Source: Pectobacterium araliae (GTDB taxonomy: Bacteria; Pseudomonadota; Gammaproteobacteria; Enterobacterales; Enterobacteriaceae). Taken from it: a stretch of DNA of 64,000 nucleotides. The stretch's first letter is position 1. Each line of letters opens with the position of its first letter. Below, one piece after another: positions 46,629 to 57,021 of this stretch. The translations under genes and the position numbers were made by a program. Location of the stretch: positions 2,480,001 to 2,544,000 of the forward strand of contig NZ_AP028908.1 in assembly GCF_037076465.1 (NCBI RefSeq), given 5' to 3'. The notes beneath the pieces are model-generated. The model had not been told where the DNA came from, ran no database searches, and saw only the letters and a program-made list of their open reading frames with translations.

Positions 46629-46660
46629 CGTTAGATTAGTCAAATACGCTAATAGTTAGT
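46629..46660. promoter_or_regulatory. Probable PspF upstream activating sequence
   Basis: AT-rich block with repeated TTAG/CTAA half-sites (TTAGATTAG ... CTAATAGTTAG), 65-95 bases upstream of the sigma54 promoter and just before the pspF start. This is where PspF sites lie in E. coli, so the same site could autorepress pspF. By-eye motif only. Confidence 0.45.
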
Positions 46661-46682
46661 AAAAATAACACGGTGAAACATC

Positions 46683-47669
46683 ATGCTTCAGGAAAAAGAG
46701 AATCTGCTAGGCGAAGCCAACAGCTTTTTAGAGGTACTGGAACAGGTGTCACAGTTAGCACAGTTGAATAAGCCTGTGCTGGTGATCGGCGAACGCGGGA
46801 CGGGTAAAGAGCTGATCGCCAGCCGTCTGCACTACCTTTCCCCGCGTTGGCAAGGGCCGTTCGTTTCCCTCAACTGTGCGGCGCTCAACGAGAACTTACT
46901 CGATTCCGAATTATTTGGTCATGAGGCGGGGGCTTTTACCGGGGCGCAGAAACGCCATCTGGGGCGCTTCGAACGCGCCGACGGCGGAACGCTGTTTTTG
47001 GATGAACTGGCCACCGCGCCGATGCTAGTGCAGGAAAAATTACTGCGGGTGATCGAATACGGCATGCTGGAACGCGTCGGCGGCAGGGATCAGCTTCAGG
47101 TTGACGTGCGTCTGGTGTGCGCCACCAATGACGATCTGCCTGCGCTGGCTGCCAGCGGTAAGTTCCGAGCGGATCTGCTCGACCGCTTAGCCTTTGACGT
47201 TGTACAGCTCCCGCCGCTGCGCGAACGCCAGCAGGACATTATGCTGCTGGCCGATCACTTTGCGATTCAGATGTGCCGCGAATTGCACCTGCCGCTGTTT
47301 CCCGGTTTTACGCCTGCCGCGCGCGAGACACTGCTGAATTACCGCTGGCCGGGCAATATTCGTGAACTGAAAAACGTGGTTGAACGCTCAGTGTATCGTC
47401 ACGGCGATAGCGAACAGCCTCTCGATACCATTATTCTGAACCCTTTCAGTCGGGCTACCGCCGTTCAGGAAAAACCGCAGGCAGCATCGGGTCAGCCGGA
47501 TTTACCGTTGGACATGAAGCCGTGGCTGCTGGAACAAGAAAAAGGCTTGATCGATCGGGCGTTAAATCAGGCAAAATTTAACCAGCGCAAGGCCGCAGAA
47601 CTGCTGGGATTAACCTATCACCAGTTGCGCGGATTGCTAAAGAAACACGATATTGCGGTGAATGAGTAA
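46683..47669 (+). CDS. pspF: Psp operon transcriptional activator PspF
   Basis: 328 aa (E. coli 325). A sigma54 activator without a receiver domain: Walker A GERGTGKE (about residues 36-43), intact GAFTGA (HEAGAFTGAQKR), Walker B GGTLFLDELA, and a C-terminal Fis-type HTH (NQRKAAELLGLTYHQLRGLLKKH). It activates pspA with sigma54 and is held off by PspA. Divergent from pspA. The stop is followed by a hairpin at 47688-47707 shared with the cellulase gene. Confidence 0.97.
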   Translation: MLQEKENLLGEANSFLEVLEQVSQLAQLNKPVLVIGERGTGKELIASRLHYLSPRWQGPFVSLNCAALNENLLDSELFGHEAGAFTGAQKRHLGRFERADGGTLFLDELATAPMLVQEKLLRVIEYGMLERVGGRDQLQVDVRLVCATNDDLPALAASGKFRADLLDRLAFDVVQLPPLRERQQDIMLLADHFAIQMCRELHLPLFPGFTPAARETLLNYRWPGNIRELKNVVERSVYRHGDSEQPLDTIILNPFSRATAVQEKPQAASGQPDLPLDMKPWLLEQEKGLIDRALNQAKFNQRKAAELLGLTYHQLRGLLKKHDIAVNE

Positions 47670-47687
47670 GAAGCTAGCGAGAAAATG

Positions 47688-47707
47688 CGGGCGAATTAAC
47701 GCCCGCA
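47688..47707. terminator. Hairpin between pspF and the cellulase gene
   Basis: GCGGGCG (47688-47694) pairs with CGCCCGC (47701-47707), loop AATTAA, between two convergent genes (stops at 47669 and 47754). Symmetric, so possible terminator for both; no long T-run. Confidence 0.65.
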
Positions 47708-47753
47708 GAGCAAGTCATGTCGATCGCTTAAGGATCGAGAGACATGAGGGCGA

Positions 47754-49280
47754 TTACGGCTCAACACCCCAGACTAGCGTGCCTTTATCATGCACGGTGA
47801 TCTTATCTCCGTTGGTGTAACTCGTGACGTTAGCGCCATATGAATAGTCATTCGTTTCATTCACATTACTCCAGTCGCCCGCGTGGATACGCACCTGCAC
47901 TTCGCCCGTTTCCGCGCCCGGCTGTAGAGAACCGGCTCCGCTGCTGAAGGTCACCAGAACATAGCGATTGGCTTTATCGGTGCTGGCGGCTGGCGTTCCT
48001 GTGCTGGTCACGATGTTGTTAGGACCGACGTTCGCCCAGTCAACAAAGAGGTTTGCGCCTGGCTTACCGTCATCATGGAAGTAGTAGCGAACTTGCAGAT
48101 CGCTCAGTTTGATCGGCGTACTTCCGGTATTTTTGATGTTGAAAGCCAGACGAATCGCATCATCGGAAGGATTGTTATCCACATTGCGATATTGCAACAC
48201 GATGTCACCCGTGGTTCCGTTACCTGAGTTAGTCGGCTCTGTTGGCGTTGTGGGTGCCGTCGGCGTATCGCCACCGCTCAGATCTGCCCCCACACGAATC
48301 TGCTCTCTGACAAATTTGCCTGACGTTGACAGATTTTGCTCCGTCCAACCACCCGATTTGCTTGCCCCCGGTGCCAACGCCGCCGATGCCTCTGACTTAT
48401 CGGTAAGCGACCAGTTCACCCAGCTTACGCCACGGTTATTCAGGAAATCGATCCAGGTTTGCGACTCTGGCAGGAAGGGGCCACCATTGCCGGAGGCATC
48501 GCTGGTTCCCCACTCAGTGACAAAAATCGCCGCGCCGCGGCTTTGCGCATAGTCAATGCGATCGCGCAGGAACTGCCCGTGCGTACCGGCATAGAAATGC
48601 AGCGCGTATAGGGTATTCGGATCGGGCAACTGATTGTCCGCTGCATCATGGATATCCTGACTCCAGGTGCCTGTACCAACGATAATGAGGTTATCGGGAT
48701 CTTTGCTGCGGATAGTGTCAGTCACTTCCAACGCATAAGGCCGAATCTGTCCGTTCCACGTCACGCCGCCGTTGGGTTCATTGGCGATTTCATAAATCAC
48801 GTTCGGCGAACTGCCATACAGTCCCGCCATTTCAGCAAAAAAGGTCTTTGCCTGTGCTTTATAAATATTGGGATCGTTATCCGACAAGATGTGCCAGTCG
48901 ATGATGATATAGACGCCGAGACTTTGTGCTGCCGCAACGGCCTCTTTTACCTTATTGGCAAGGGAAGGATTGGAAATATAGCCATCCGCCGCCGTGTACA
49001 TGGCGACACGGAATACGTTAATCCCCCAATCGTCACGCAGCCATTTCATCGACTCTTTGTTGACATAATCCCCAAACCACTGCAAACCGTGCGAACTCAT
49101 CCCGCGCAGTTGTACCCTCTTTCCCTGTTCATCCACCAGCCGCCCGTTTTCAATAGACAGCTGGCCATGCGTTTCCACCGGGGTGGCAGATAATGCGGAG
49201 AAACTGAGCGACATACCCAGTACCGTGGTTACCACACCTAACGTCAATTTCCTGACGATTTGCTTCCTTCTGAGCCACAT
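47754..49280 (-). CDS. celV: Secreted endo-1,4-beta-glucanase, GH5 with CBM3 (CelV/Cel5 type)
   Basis: 508 aa from the ATG at 49280, chosen because GGAG lies nine bases before it; starts further upstream lack signal-peptide logic. Signal peptide to about residue 32 (ALSA). GH5 catalytic domain (about 35-345): acid/base Glu168 in YEIANEPNG, nucleophile Glu256 in FVTEWGTS, plus [10 protein letters not shown] Pro/Thr linker (about 352-370) leads to a family-3 carbohydrate-binding module (about 375-508). It cleaves cellulose in plant walls, probably after type II secretion. The layout matches the CelV/Cel5 cellulase of soft-rot Pectobacterium; the symbol is from memory. It is inserted between pspF and sapA, which are adjacent in E. 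coli. Confidence 0.9.
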   Translation of the reverse strand: MWLRRKQIVRKLTLGVVTTVLGMSLSFSALSATPVETHGQLSIENGRLVDEQGKRVQLRGMSSHGLQWFGDYVNKESMKWLRDDWGINVFRVAMYTAADGYISNPSLANKVKEAVAAAQSLGVYIIIDWHILSDNDPNIYKAQAKTFFAEMAGLYGSSPNVIYEIANEPNGGVTWNGQIRPYALEVTDTIRSKDPDNLIIVGTGTWSQDIHDAADNQLPDPNTLYALHFYAGTHGQFLRDRIDYAQSRGAAIFVTEWGTSDASGNGGPFLPESQTWIDFLNNRGVSWVNWSLTDKSEASAALAPGASKSGGWTEQNLSTSGKFVREQIRVGADLSGGDTPTAPTTPTEPTNSGNGTTGDIVLQYRNVDNNPSDDAIRLAFNIKNTGSTPIKLSDLQVRYYFHDDGKPGANLFVDWANVGPNNIVTSTGTPAASTDKANRYVLVTFSSGAGSLQPGAETGEVQVRIHAGDWSNVNETNDYSYGANVTSYTNGDKITVHDKGTLVWGVEP

Positions 49281-49447
49281 ATTCCTTATCTCCATTGTGA
49301 ACACCCATGATCTTGGGTATAGGCATGATAAGGGAGATTTTCGCTCCCGCAAATAATTTAAAAAATATCCCAATCAATTTGATTTTATTAATTATTTACA
49401 GAGAAATAGAAAGCAAGATAAGCATATGGCAATGTCATTTTTCAGAC
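49281..49447. other. Upstream region of the cellulase gene
   Basis: 167 AT-rich bases between the end of the RyhB gene and the cellulase start, same strand. Presumably holds the cellulase promoter and 5' UTR. I could not identify a convincing KdgR or CRP site by eye. Confidence 0.4.
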
Positions 49448-49549
49448 AAAAAAAAGCCAGCACGTAGGCTGGCTAAAATAATACTGGAAGCAATGTGAGC
49501 AATGTCGTGCTCTCCTTCAGTGCCTGCGAGAAGCCACTGCCGAAGTGCG
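49448..49549 (-). ncRNA. ryhB: RyhB iron-responsive small RNA
   Basis: Read on the minus strand, the core GCACGACATTGCTCACATTG followed by CTTCCAGTATTA is the conserved pairing region of E. coli RyhB, essentially base for base. It continues to a terminator hairpin AGCCAGC...GCTGGCT (49455-49474) and an 8-base T-run. The 5' part (from about 49549) differs from E. coli. A Fur box lies immediately upstream. RyhB, with Hfq, down-regulates iron-using proteins under iron starvation. Ends are estimated from the terminator and from promoter spacing; length about 100 nt (E. coli 90). Too short and non-coding to appear as a gene. Confidence 0.93.
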
Positions 49550-49556
49550 AAAGTGA

Positions 49557-49571
49557 TGATAATAGTTATCA
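49557..49571. promoter_or_regulatory. Fur box at the ryhB promoter
   Basis: TGATAAT-A-GTTATCA: a 7-1-7 Fur repeat with one mismatch. It overlaps the likely ryhB -10 (TATTAT on the minus strand), the same arrangement as in E. coli, where Fe-Fur represses ryhB. Confidence 0.85.
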
Positions 49572-49822
49572 GTATCATCTGTAAAGCACTTTGTTGAGAA
49601 TTTTTCTCATTTCCGTACTGATTATGGGGTTCCTCACCGCCTCGGTGCCGCCGATAACACACGTAATGCCGGATATCGCCTTGACCTTCATGATAACGCG
49701 TTCAATCCATCATCCCGCCACTCAAACGGTTGGAAAGTCGCCAGACGCACACAACAAGAGTGGGGAGGATGCCAAGAGTGCGATACACTCTCTCTATAAC
49801 CGTCTTAACTGAAAAATCCCGT
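49572..49822. other. Region between ryhB promoter and sapA
   Basis: About 250 bases carrying the sapA promoter. A plus-strand frame (49591-49812, 73 codons) and a minus-strand frame overlapping ryhB (49435-49662) have no supporting features. Nothing else seen. Confidence 0.4.
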
Positions 49823-51511
49823 ATGTTCGGAAAAACCTGTTTCGCACTGGCACTCACCTGGCTGGCTTTACCTGCACTGGCCGCACCGCAACCCGTGCTA
49901 ACGCCGCCTGCTCCGCTGGAAAACATCCACCAGAGTGGTTTTGTCTATTGCGTCAATGATGTCCTGAACACGTTTAACCCACAGATGGCACGCAGTGGCA
50001 TCACGGTCGATACGCTGGCGGCGCAACTTTACGATCGCCTGCTGGACGTCGATCCTTATACTTATCGGTTGATGCCAGAACTGGCGCAGCGCTGGGAAGT
50101 CTTGGACAACGGTTCGACGTACCGTTTCTTTCTGCGCCACGATGTGCCATTCCAGAACACCAACTGGTTCAGCCCGACCCGCAATATGAATGCCGACGAC
50201 GTGATATTCAGTTTCCAGCGCATGCTGGATAAAAAACACCCGTATCATGATGTCAACGGCGGTGAATATCCCTATTTCGACAGCCTGCAATTCGCCGATT
50301 CGGTGCAAAGTATTCGCAAATTGGGCGAATACAGTATTGAAATCCGCCTGAACAGCCCTGATGCCTCTTTCCTGTGGCATCTGGCTACACATTACGCGCC
50401 GATTCTGTCCTCTGAGTATGGCCAACGTCTGGCGAAAGAGGACAAAAAGGAACTGCTGGATCGCGAGCCAGTCGGCACTGGCCCTTACATGCTCAATGAA
50501 TACCTCACCGGACAATATATCCGCCTGACGCGCAGCGCCAGCTATTGGCGCGGTTTACCACGCATGCCGCAGGTGGTTATCGATCTTGGTTCTGGCGGTA
50601 CAGGCCGTTTATCCAAGCTGCTGACGGGCGAATGCGATGTGCTCGCGTATCCGGCCGCCAGTCAGTTGACGATTCTGCGTAACGACCCACGTCTGCGTCT
50701 GTCGCTACGTCCGGGTATGAACGTCGCCTATCTGGCTTTCAACGTCCGAAAAGCGCCGTTGGATGACCGCCGCGTGCGGGAAGCTATCGCGCTGGCGATC
50801 AATAACGACAGGCTGATGCAGTCAATTTATTACGGCACGGCGGAAACGGCAGCCTCTATTCTGCCTCGCGCGTCGTGGGCGTATGACAATGAATCGCAAA
50901 TTACGGAATATAATCCGCAGAAAGCACGACAAATATTGCAGGAACTGGGACTGACTAGCCTGAACCTGCGCCTGTGGGTGCCGAGTGCCTCACAATCCTA
51001 CAATCCTAGCCCGCTGAAAACGGCTGAACTGATACAGGCCGATCTGGCACAGGTTGGCATCACCGTCACCATTATTCCAGTGGAAGGCCGTTTTCAGGAA
51101 GCCCGGTTAATGGAGCTTAGCCACGATTTAACACTGGCGGGCTGGGCAACGGACAGTAATGACCCAGACAGTTTTTTCCGCCCTTTGCTAAGCTGCGCAG
51201 CGATTCGTTCCCAGAGCAACTATGCCCACTGGTGCGATCCCACCTTTGATGACGTGCTGCAAAACGCGCTCTCGTCACAGCAGCTTTCTAAGCGGATTGA
51301 CTATTATCAGCAGGCACAGCGCATTCTGGCAGAACAGTTACCTGTTCTCCCACTGGCATCGTCATTACGTCTGCTGGCTTACCGCTATGACATGAAAGGG
51401 TTGGTATTAAGTCCGTTCGGCAACGCCTCGTTCGCGGGTGTCTTTCGCGAAGATCAACAGACGCAGCAGAAGCCCTCTGCACCAGAAACCGTGGAGGAAG
51501 CACAGCCGTGA
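49823..51511 (+). CDS. sapA: Peptide-binding protein SapA
   Basis: 562 aa from the ATG at 49823, which gives a signal peptide ([20 protein letters not shown]). The frame upstream to 49730 is basic and non-homologous. OppA-family periplasmic binding protein, aligned throughout with E. coli SapA ([53 protein letters not shown]). In several pathogens, including soft-rot Erwinia, Sap promotes resistance to antimicrobial peptides; the E. coli system is also linked to putrescine export. First gene of sapABCDF; it overlaps sapB by four bases. Confidence 0.95.
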   Translation: MFGKTCFALALTWLALPALAAPQPVLTPPAPLENIHQSGFVYCVNDVLNTFNPQMARSGITVDTLAAQLYDRLLDVDPYTYRLMPELAQRWEVLDNGSTYRFFLRHDVPFQNTNWFSPTRNMNADDVIFSFQRMLDKKHPYHDVNGGEYPYFDSLQFADSVQSIRKLGEYSIEIRLNSPDASFLWHLATHYAPILSSEYGQRLAKEDKKELLDREPVGTGPYMLNEYLTGQYIRLTRSASYWRGLPRMPQVVIDLGSGGTGRLSKLLTGECDVLAYPAASQLTILRNDPRLRLSLRPGMNVAYLAFNVRKAPLDDRRVREAIALAINNDRLMQSIYYGTAETAASILPRASWAYDNESQITEYNPQKARQILQELGLTSLNLRLWVPSASQSYNPSPLKTAELIQADLAQVGITVTIIPVEGRFQEARLMELSHDLTLAGWATDSNDPDSFFRPLLSCAAIRSQSNYAHWCDPTFDDVLQNALSSQQLSKRIDYYQQAQRILAEQLPVLPLASSLRLLAYRYDMKGLVLSPFGNASFAGVFREDQQTQQKPSAPETVEEAQP

Positions 51512-52473
51512 TTATTTTTACCTTGCGACGCCTGGTGTTATTGGTAGTGACATTGTCACTACTGACGCTGGTTGGCTTTAGCCTCAGCTACTACACACCC
51601 AACGCCCCGCTCAATGGCGCGGCGCTGTTTGATGCCTATCATTTCTATCTCTCTAGCCTGCTTCAAGGCGATTTTGGCCGTTCCAGCATTAACGGGCAGG
51701 CCATCAGCGAGCTGCTGAAAGAAGTGTTCCCCGCCACGATTGAACTTTGTCTACTGGCCTTTGCGCTCTCGTTGTTGGTCGGGATTCCACTGGGGATTAC
51801 CGCCGGTGTGATGCAGAATCGCGGCGCGGACATTGTGATCAGCACGCTGGCGCTGATCGGCTTTTCTCTGCCTGTGTTTTGGCTGGCGCTGCTGTTGACG
51901 CTGTTCTTCTCGTTGCATCTCGGCTGGCTGCCGGTTTCAGGCCGTTTCGATCTGCTCTATCAGGTGAAAACCGTGACCGGTTTTGCGCTGATTGATGCCT
52001 GGCTGTCCGATTCGCCCCATCGCGGCGAAATGATCGTCAGCGCCATCCGCCACCTGATTCTGCCGATTACCGTGCTAGCCGTCGGGCCGACGACTGAGGT
52101 GATCCGCCTGATGCGCGTCAGTACCACGGAAATTATCAGCAAAAATTACATTAAAGCCGCGGCAACCCGTGGGCTATCACGCTTTACCATCATTCGTCGT
52201 CACCTGATTCACAACGCACTGCCGCCAATTATTCCCAAGCTGGGGTTACAATTTTCCACCATGCTGACGCTGACAATGATTACCGAAGTGGTCTTTAACT
52301 GGCCGGGTATCGGTCGCTGGCTGGTAAATGCCATTCGCCAGCAGGATTTCGCCGCGATTTCTGCGGGCGTGATGGTGGTCGGCGCGATGGTCATCACGGT
52401 CAATATCCTGTCTGATATTTGGGGCGCGATGGCAAATCCGTTGAAACACAAGGAATGGTATGCCCTACGATAA
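51508..52473 (+). CDS. sapB: Sap ABC transporter permease SapB
   Basis: 321 aa, E. coli length. Membrane permease of the oligopeptide/dipeptide type with about six helices; EAA loop near '[38 protein letters not shown]'. GTG start overlapping the sapA stop. It heterodimerises with SapC. Confidence 0.96.
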   Translation: MIIFTLRRLVLLVVTLSLLTLVGFSLSYYTPNAPLNGAALFDAYHFYLSSLLQGDFGRSSINGQAISELLKEVFPATIELCLLAFALSLLVGIPLGITAGVMQNRGADIVISTLALIGFSLPVFWLALLLTLFFSLHLGWLPVSGRFDLLYQVKTVTGFALIDAWLSDSPHRGEMIVSAIRHLILPITVLAVGPTTEVIRLMRVSTTEIISKNYIKAAATRGLSRFTIIRRHLIHNALPPIIPKLGLQFSTMLTLTMITEVVFNWPGIGRWLVNAIRQQDFAAISAGVMVVGAMVITVNILSDIWGAMANPLKHKEWYALR

Positions 52474-53350
52474 CGTCTATAGCGAAAAACGGCTGCCTAG
52501 CCGACTGGGCGATACCTGGCGGGCATTCCATCAGGATATGCTGGCAATGATCGGGCTATATGGCTTTTTGATCCTGATCGGCCTGTGCCTGTTCGGCAAA
52601 TTTCTCGCACCTTATGAAGTTGATCAGCAATTTTTGGGCTATCAACTGCTGCCCCCTTCCTGGTCGCATTACGGCGAAGTGTCGTTCTTTCTCGGCACCG
52701 ACGATTTAGGACGCGACCAGCTAAGCCGCTTATTGAGCGGTGCCGCCCCCACCGTCGGTGCATCGCTCATCGTCACCTACGCGGCGGCGCTGTGCGGCAT
52801 CGTGCTGGGCGTCTTTGCGGGCGTCACGCGCGGACTGCGTTCGGCGATGCTCAACCATATTTTGGACACGCTGCTATCGATTCCGTCGCTGTTGCTGGCG
52901 ATTGTGGTGATTGCCTTCATCGGTCCGAAGCTTGAGCACGCGATGCTCGCCGTCTGGCTGGCGCTGTTGCCGCGGATGGTGCGCACCATCTACAACGCGG
53001 TGCACGATGAAATGGACAAAGAGTACGTGATCGCCGCCCGCCTTGACGGCGCTTCCACGTTTTATCTGGTCTGGTACGTCGTCTTACCGAACATTGCCGC
53101 GCTGCTGGTTTCAGAATTTACCCGCGCGTTGTCGATCGCCATTTTGGACATCGCCGCGCTGGGCTTTCTCGATTTGGGTGCACAGTTGCCCACCACCGAA
53201 TGGGGTGCCCTGCTCGGCAACTCGCTGGAATTGGTTTATGCCGCGCCGTGGACCGTGATGCTGCCCGGTGCGGCTATCGCACTGAGCGTGTTAATCGTCA
53301 ACCTGCTGGGCGACGGCCTCCGCCGTGCGCTCGTCGCGGAAACGGAATAA
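52460..53350 (+). CDS. sapC: Sap ABC transporter permease SapC
   Basis: 296 aa, E. coli length. DppC-like permease: N-terminal cytoplasmic stretch, first helix about 32-50, soluble loop with '[17 protein letters not shown]', EAA loop near '[31 protein letters not shown]'. Overlaps sapB by 14 bases, showing tight coupling. Confidence 0.96.
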   Translation: MPYDNVYSEKRLPSRLGDTWRAFHQDMLAMIGLYGFLILIGLCLFGKFLAPYEVDQQFLGYQLLPPSWSHYGEVSFFLGTDDLGRDQLSRLLSGAAPTVGASLIVTYAAALCGIVLGVFAGVTRGLRSAMLNHILDTLLSIPSLLLAIVVIAFIGPKLEHAMLAVWLALLPRMVRTIYNAVHDEMDKEYVIAARLDGASTFYLVWYVVLPNIAALLVSEFTRALSIAILDIAALGFLDLGAQLPTTEWGALLGNSLELVYAAPWTVMLPGAAIALSVLIVNLLGDGLRRALVAETE

Positions 53351-53366
53351 GAGGCGACAACTCCCT

Positions 53367-54359
53367 ATGCCATTACTTGATATCCGTAACCTGACGATTG
53401 AATTTCTGACCGCCGACGGTGCGGTAAAAGCCGTCGACCGCGTCAGTATGACACTTAGCGAAGGGGAAATTCGCGGGCTAGTGGGCGAGTCCGGTTCAGG
53501 CAAAAGCCTGATCGCCAAAGCCATCTGCGGGATCACCAAAGAGAACTGGCGTGTAACCGCCGATCGCTTCCGCTTTGATGATATCGACCTGCTGCAATTG
53601 TCATCACGTGAGCGACGTAAACTGGTCGGCCATAACGTCTCCATGATTTTCCAAGAACCGCAATCTTGTCTCGATCCGTCAGAAAACATTGGTCGGCAGT
53701 TGGTACAGGCAATTCCCAGTTGGACGTATAAGGGCCGCTGGTGGCAGCGATTTAACTGGCGCAAGCGCCGCGCTATCGAATTGCTGCACCGCGTCGGGAT
53801 TAAAAATCACAAAGACATCATGGGTAGCTATCCCTATGAGCTGAGCGACGGTGAGTGTCAGAAGGTGATGATTGCCATCGCGCTGGCGAATCAGCCGCGT
53901 CTGCTGATTGCCGATGAACCGACCAATGCAATGGAATCCACCACGCAGGCGCAGATTTTCCGCCTGCTATCACGCCTGAACCAAAACAATAACACCACGA
54001 TCCTACTCATCAGCCATGACCTGCAAACCATGAGCAAATGGGCTGACCGCATCAACGTGCTTTATTGCGGACAAACGGTGGAGAGTGCCACCTGTGAAGA
54101 TTTGATCACCGCGCCGCATCATCCTTATACCCAGGCGCTGATCCGCGCGATGCCCGATTTTGGCCGCTCACTGCCGCACAAAAGTCGGTTAAACACGCTG
54201 AACGGTGCGATTCCCTCGCTGGAACACTTACCGATTGGCTGTCGGCTCGGTCCACGCTGCCCTTATTCACAAAAACAGTGTATGCAAACACCACCGCTGC
54301 TTTCCGCGAAGAACCACTTATATGCCTGCCACTTCCCGCTCAACATGGAGGAACCATGA
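53367..54359 (+). CDS. sapD: Sap ABC transporter ATPase SapD
   Basis: 330 aa from the ATG at 53367 (AAGAGG upstream). OppD-type ATPase: Walker A GESGSGKS, signature '[19 protein letters not shown]' (variant of LSGGQ), Walker B LLIADEPT, His in ISHD, and C-terminal oligopeptide-ABC cysteines region [15 protein letters not shown]. Provides energy with SapF; in E. coli SapD also stimulates Trk potassium uptake. Confidence 0.96.
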   Translation: MPLLDIRNLTIEFLTADGAVKAVDRVSMTLSEGEIRGLVGESGSGKSLIAKAICGITKENWRVTADRFRFDDIDLLQLSSRERRKLVGHNVSMIFQEPQSCLDPSENIGRQLVQAIPSWTYKGRWWQRFNWRKRRAIELLHRVGIKNHKDIMGSYPYELSDGECQKVMIAIALANQPRLLIADEPTNAMESTTQAQIFRLLSRLNQNNNTTILLISHDLQTMSKWADRINVLYCGQTVESATCEDLITAPHHPYTQALIRAMPDFGRSLPHKSRLNTLNGAIPSLEHLPIGCRLGPRCPYSQKQCMQTPPLLSAKNHLYACHFPLNMEEP

Positions 54360-55174
54360 TGGTTGAGATGCTGCTTGAAGCCCGCAACCTGACCAAGACG
54401 TTCCGCTACCGGACTGGGCTTTTCCGTCGTCAGCATGTTGAAGCGGTAAAATCCGTCAGCTTTACGCTACGTGAGCGCCAGACGCTTGCCATCATCGGTG
54501 AGAACGGTTCGGGGAAATCGACGCTGGCGAAAATGCTGTCAGGTATGATCGCGCCGACGTCCGGTGAACTCGTTATCGATGATCACCCGCTGCATTACGG
54601 CGATTATGGCTACCGCAGCCAGCGTATCCGCATGATCTTTCAGGATGCGAGCAATGCGCTCAATCCGCGTCAGCGTATTGGGCAACTGTTGGATGTTCCG
54701 CTGCGGCTGAATACCGACCTCAGCGCCGAAGCGCGTGAAAGAGCGATTAATCAGGCGCTACAGCAAGTCGGGTTACGTCCCGATCATGCTTATTACTATC
54801 CGCATGCGCTCGCGCCGGGGCAAAAACAGCGCGTCGGTCTGGCGCGAGCGCTGATTCTGCAACCGAAAGTGATTGTCGCCGATGAAGCGCTGGCTTCGCT
54901 GGATATGTCTATGCGGTCACAGATTATTAATCTGATGCTGGAATTACAGGAAAAGCACGGTATCTCTTATATTTACGTGACGCAGCATCTGGGCATGATG
55001 AAGCACATCAGCGACCAGATTCTGGTGATGCAGGCAGGCGAAGTGGTCGAACGCGGCAGTACCGCCGATGTGTTGTCCGCCCCGCTCCATGACCTGACGA
55101 AACGTTTGATTGCCAGCCATTTCGGTGAAGCACTCAGCGCGGATGCCTGGCGACGCGACGGCGCACAACGCTAA
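54359..55174 (+). CDS. sapF: Sap ABC transporter ATPase SapF
   Basis: 271 aa from the ATG at 54359 ([15 protein letters not shown] aligns with E. coli SapF); an ATG three bases upstream also exists. Walker A GENGSGKS, signature region '[19 protein letters not shown]' where Pro replaces the second Ser/Gly of LSGGQ as in other SapF, Walker [13 protein letters not shown]. Overlaps sapD by one base (TGATG). Last gene of the operon. Confidence 0.96.
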   Translation: MVEMLLEARNLTKTFRYRTGLFRRQHVEAVKSVSFTLRERQTLAIIGENGSGKSTLAKMLSGMIAPTSGELVIDDHPLHYGDYGYRSQRIRMIFQDASNALNPRQRIGQLLDVPLRLNTDLSAEARERAINQALQQVGLRPDHAYYYPHALAPGQKQRVGLARALILQPKVIVADEALASLDMSMRSQIINLMLELQEKHGISYIYVTQHLGMMKHISDQILVMQAGEVVERGSTADVLSAPLHDLTKRLIASHFGEALSADAWRRDGAQR

Positions 55175-55359
55175 TCTCCGCGCACCACGGTGGCCACTGG
55201 ACTGTGGAAAAAGACGGATACTGCTCGGAGTACCCCTACCGCCCCCAACATGGTAGAATTGCGCGGTTTATTCATCTCGGTCGTCACTTGCCGCGTAGGT
55301 TTAGGTTTACAGGCCCAGACGTGGCGATCGCAGCAACAATGATCACAAGGATTACTGCT

Positions 55360-56148
55360 ATGGGTTTTCTTACCGGTAAGCGCATTCTGGTAACAGGTGT
55401 TGCCAGCAACCGTTCTATTGCCTACGGTATTGCACAAGCAATGCAACGTGAAGGTGCCGAACTGGCGTTCACGTATCAGAACGAAAAATTGAAAGCACGC
55501 GTTGAAGGCTTTGCCAGTGAACTGGGTTCCAGCATCGTTCTGCCGTGTGATGTCGCTGAAGATGCGAGCATCGAGGCACTGTTTACCGAACTGGCTAACG
55601 TATGGCCGAACTTTGATGGCTTCGTGCATTCCATTGCTTACGCACCGGGCGACCAACTGGACGGTGACTACGTTGATGCCGTTACCCGTGAAGGCTTCAG
55701 CATTGCTCACGATATCAGCTCTTACAGCTTCGTCGCGATGGCGAAAGCCTGCCGTAAAATGCTGAACCCGAACTCTGCGCTGGTTACCCTGTCCTATCTG
55801 GGCGCAGAGCGTGCTATCCCTAACTACAACGTAATGGGTCTGGCAAAAGCGTCTCTGGAAGCAAACGTACGTTACATGGCGAACGCCATGGGTGCTCAGG
55901 GCGTGCGCGTCAACGCCATCTCTGCGGGTCCGATTCGTACACTGGCTGCATCCGGCATCAAAGACTTCAAGAAAATGCTGTCCCATTGTGAAGCCGTTAC
56001 GCCAATCCGCCGTGTCGTGACCATTGAAGACGTGGGCAACTCTGCTGCGTTCCTGTGTTCCGATCTGGCTGCCGGTATCTCCGGTGAAGTTCTGCACGTT
56101 GACGGCGGCTTCAGCATCGCTGCAATGAACGAGCTGGAACTGAAATAA
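55360..56148 (+). CDS. fabI: Enoyl-[acyl-carrier-protein] reductase (NADH) FabI
   Basis: 262 aa from the ATG at 55360 (AAGGA upstream), identical in length to E. coli FabI. N-terminal [15 protein letters not shown] nucleotide motif, [15 protein letters not shown] containing the Gly93 region, and catalytic Tyr/Lys in [12 protein letters not shown]. Catalyses the last step of each fatty-acid elongation cycle; target of triclosan. About 185 bases after sapF, as in E. coli. Intrinsic terminator follows. Confidence 0.97.
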   Translation: MGFLTGKRILVTGVASNRSIAYGIAQAMQREGAELAFTYQNEKLKARVEGFASELGSSIVLPCDVAEDASIEALFTELANVWPNFDGFVHSIAYAPGDQLDGDYVDAVTREGFSIAHDISSYSFVAMAKACRKMLNPNSALVTLSYLGAERAIPNYNVMGLAKASLEANVRYMANAMGAQGVRVNAISAGPIRTLAASGIKDFKKMLSHCEAVTPIRRVVTIEDVGNSAAFLCSDLAAGISGEVLHVDGGFSIAAMNELELK

Positions 56149-56155
56149 GTCATCA

Positions 56156-56190
56156 AAAGTAGCCTGTCTCCCAGGTGGGCTACTTTCTTT
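56156..56190 (+). terminator. Rho-independent terminator of fabI
   Basis: AAAGTAGCC (56156-56164) pairs with GGCTACTTT (56178-56186), then CTTTT. Starts eight bases after the fabI stop. Confidence 0.85.
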
Positions 56191-56463
56191 TCCTCGGAGT
56201 TTAATTAGGTTGTTAATTAAAAACAAATTATATTAAATATAAAATCATTTCAGTTAAAATAATAATGAAAAATAAAATAACCCTGTTAATAATATAATTA
56301 TCTTATTAGATAAAGACATAAGATACTCTAATTTCATTCTTGTAAAAACAAAACAATATAATTACTATCAATGACTGAGCAAGTTAACACTTGCTCTAAA
56401 AAATCATCATTTGCTATGCAGCTTTTTACATATTCCATTTATTATTAAAAATAAGGATATTTC
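56191..56463. other. Very AT-rich region upstream of the PixA-like gene
   Basis: About 270 bases of extreme AT content compared with the flanking housekeeping genes. No gene. Presumably the promoter of the gene at 56464; AAGGA at 56453-56457 is its ribosome site. Confidence 0.5.
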
Positions 56464-57021
56464 ATGAGTAACATCAATCAACTAAATTCGAGCAATAATA
56501 TCATTAACGTTATTGTCATTATTGATACAGACCGTATTATCAATGACCCCTCAATCAAATCTGTTAGTAAAGATCAAGCCCATCCGACGCCGATTGGCCA
56601 CCAATACTCTTACATGGTTGCACCAAGTCAATCAGCTATATCAGGAGAGGGAACGGGCGACCTCAATATTAGAGCAAACCGTGATGATGTTATTCGCTGG
56701 ACAGGTATTTCAGAATCCGCCAACTCCGACTCAAGCGTTTTAATTTATGGGCTACCACGATATGCAGGTGATTCCATTTTTACCCAAGTTGAATTCGTTA
56801 ATAACGGCCGTTTAGAAGCAGAACCTGCACCAACGAATAACATCTCACCGTTCCCTGTTACGTTCACCGAACAAAAACATTGGTACACTCAGGCAACTGT
56901 AACTAAATTAGGAACAGAGCAGTATCAGGTACAGTTCGCGTTGTACCATAGACCACACGGCGGAAATCAAGAACTCTATGGTTACTTCCAGTGGGATCCG
57001 ACAATTACAGTCAAAGAGTAA
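56464..57021 (+). CDS. AidA/PixA-family inclusion-body protein
   Basis: 185 aa, no signal peptide. It follows the PixA/AidA (inclusion body protein) pattern: N-terminal INVIVIIDTDRI, a Pro-rich stretch with 'HQYSYMV', SGEGTGDLNIRANRDDVIRWTG, IYGLPRYAGDSIFTQVEF, and a conserved end 'YQVQFALYHRPHGGNQELYGYFQWDP'. PixA forms crystalline inclusions in Xenorhabdus; AidA is a quorum-regulated, host-associated protein in Ralstonia/Burkholderia. Function here is unknown. The gene and its upstream region are much more AT-rich than fabI, suggesting acquisition. Confidence 0.8.
   Translation: MSNINQLNSSNNIINVIVIIDTDRIINDPSIKSVSKDQAHPTPIGHQYSYMVAPSQSAISGEGTGDLNIRANRDDVIRWTGISESANSDSSVLIYGLPRYAGDSIFTQVEFVNNGRLEAEPAPTNNISPFPVTFTEQKHWYTQATVTKLGTEQYQVQFALYHRPHGGNQELYGYFQWDPTITVKE

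Noticed and set aside
48648..49193. 181-codon plus-strand frame opposite the cellulase gene
   Set aside because: Overlaps the GH5 catalytic domain in antisense; no independent evidence.
49435..49662. 75-codon minus-strand frame over the ryhB region as a protein gene
   Set aside because: The DNA matches RyhB RNA with a Fur box and terminator; the frame runs through the terminator.
49898..50515. 205-codon minus-strand frame opposite sapA
   Set aside because: Antisense shadow of a well-conserved SapA region.
55171..56226. 351-codon minus-strand frame covering fabI
   Set aside because: Antisense shadow of fabI: no recognisable domain, composition dictated by the complementary codons, and fabI is unambiguous on the other strand.
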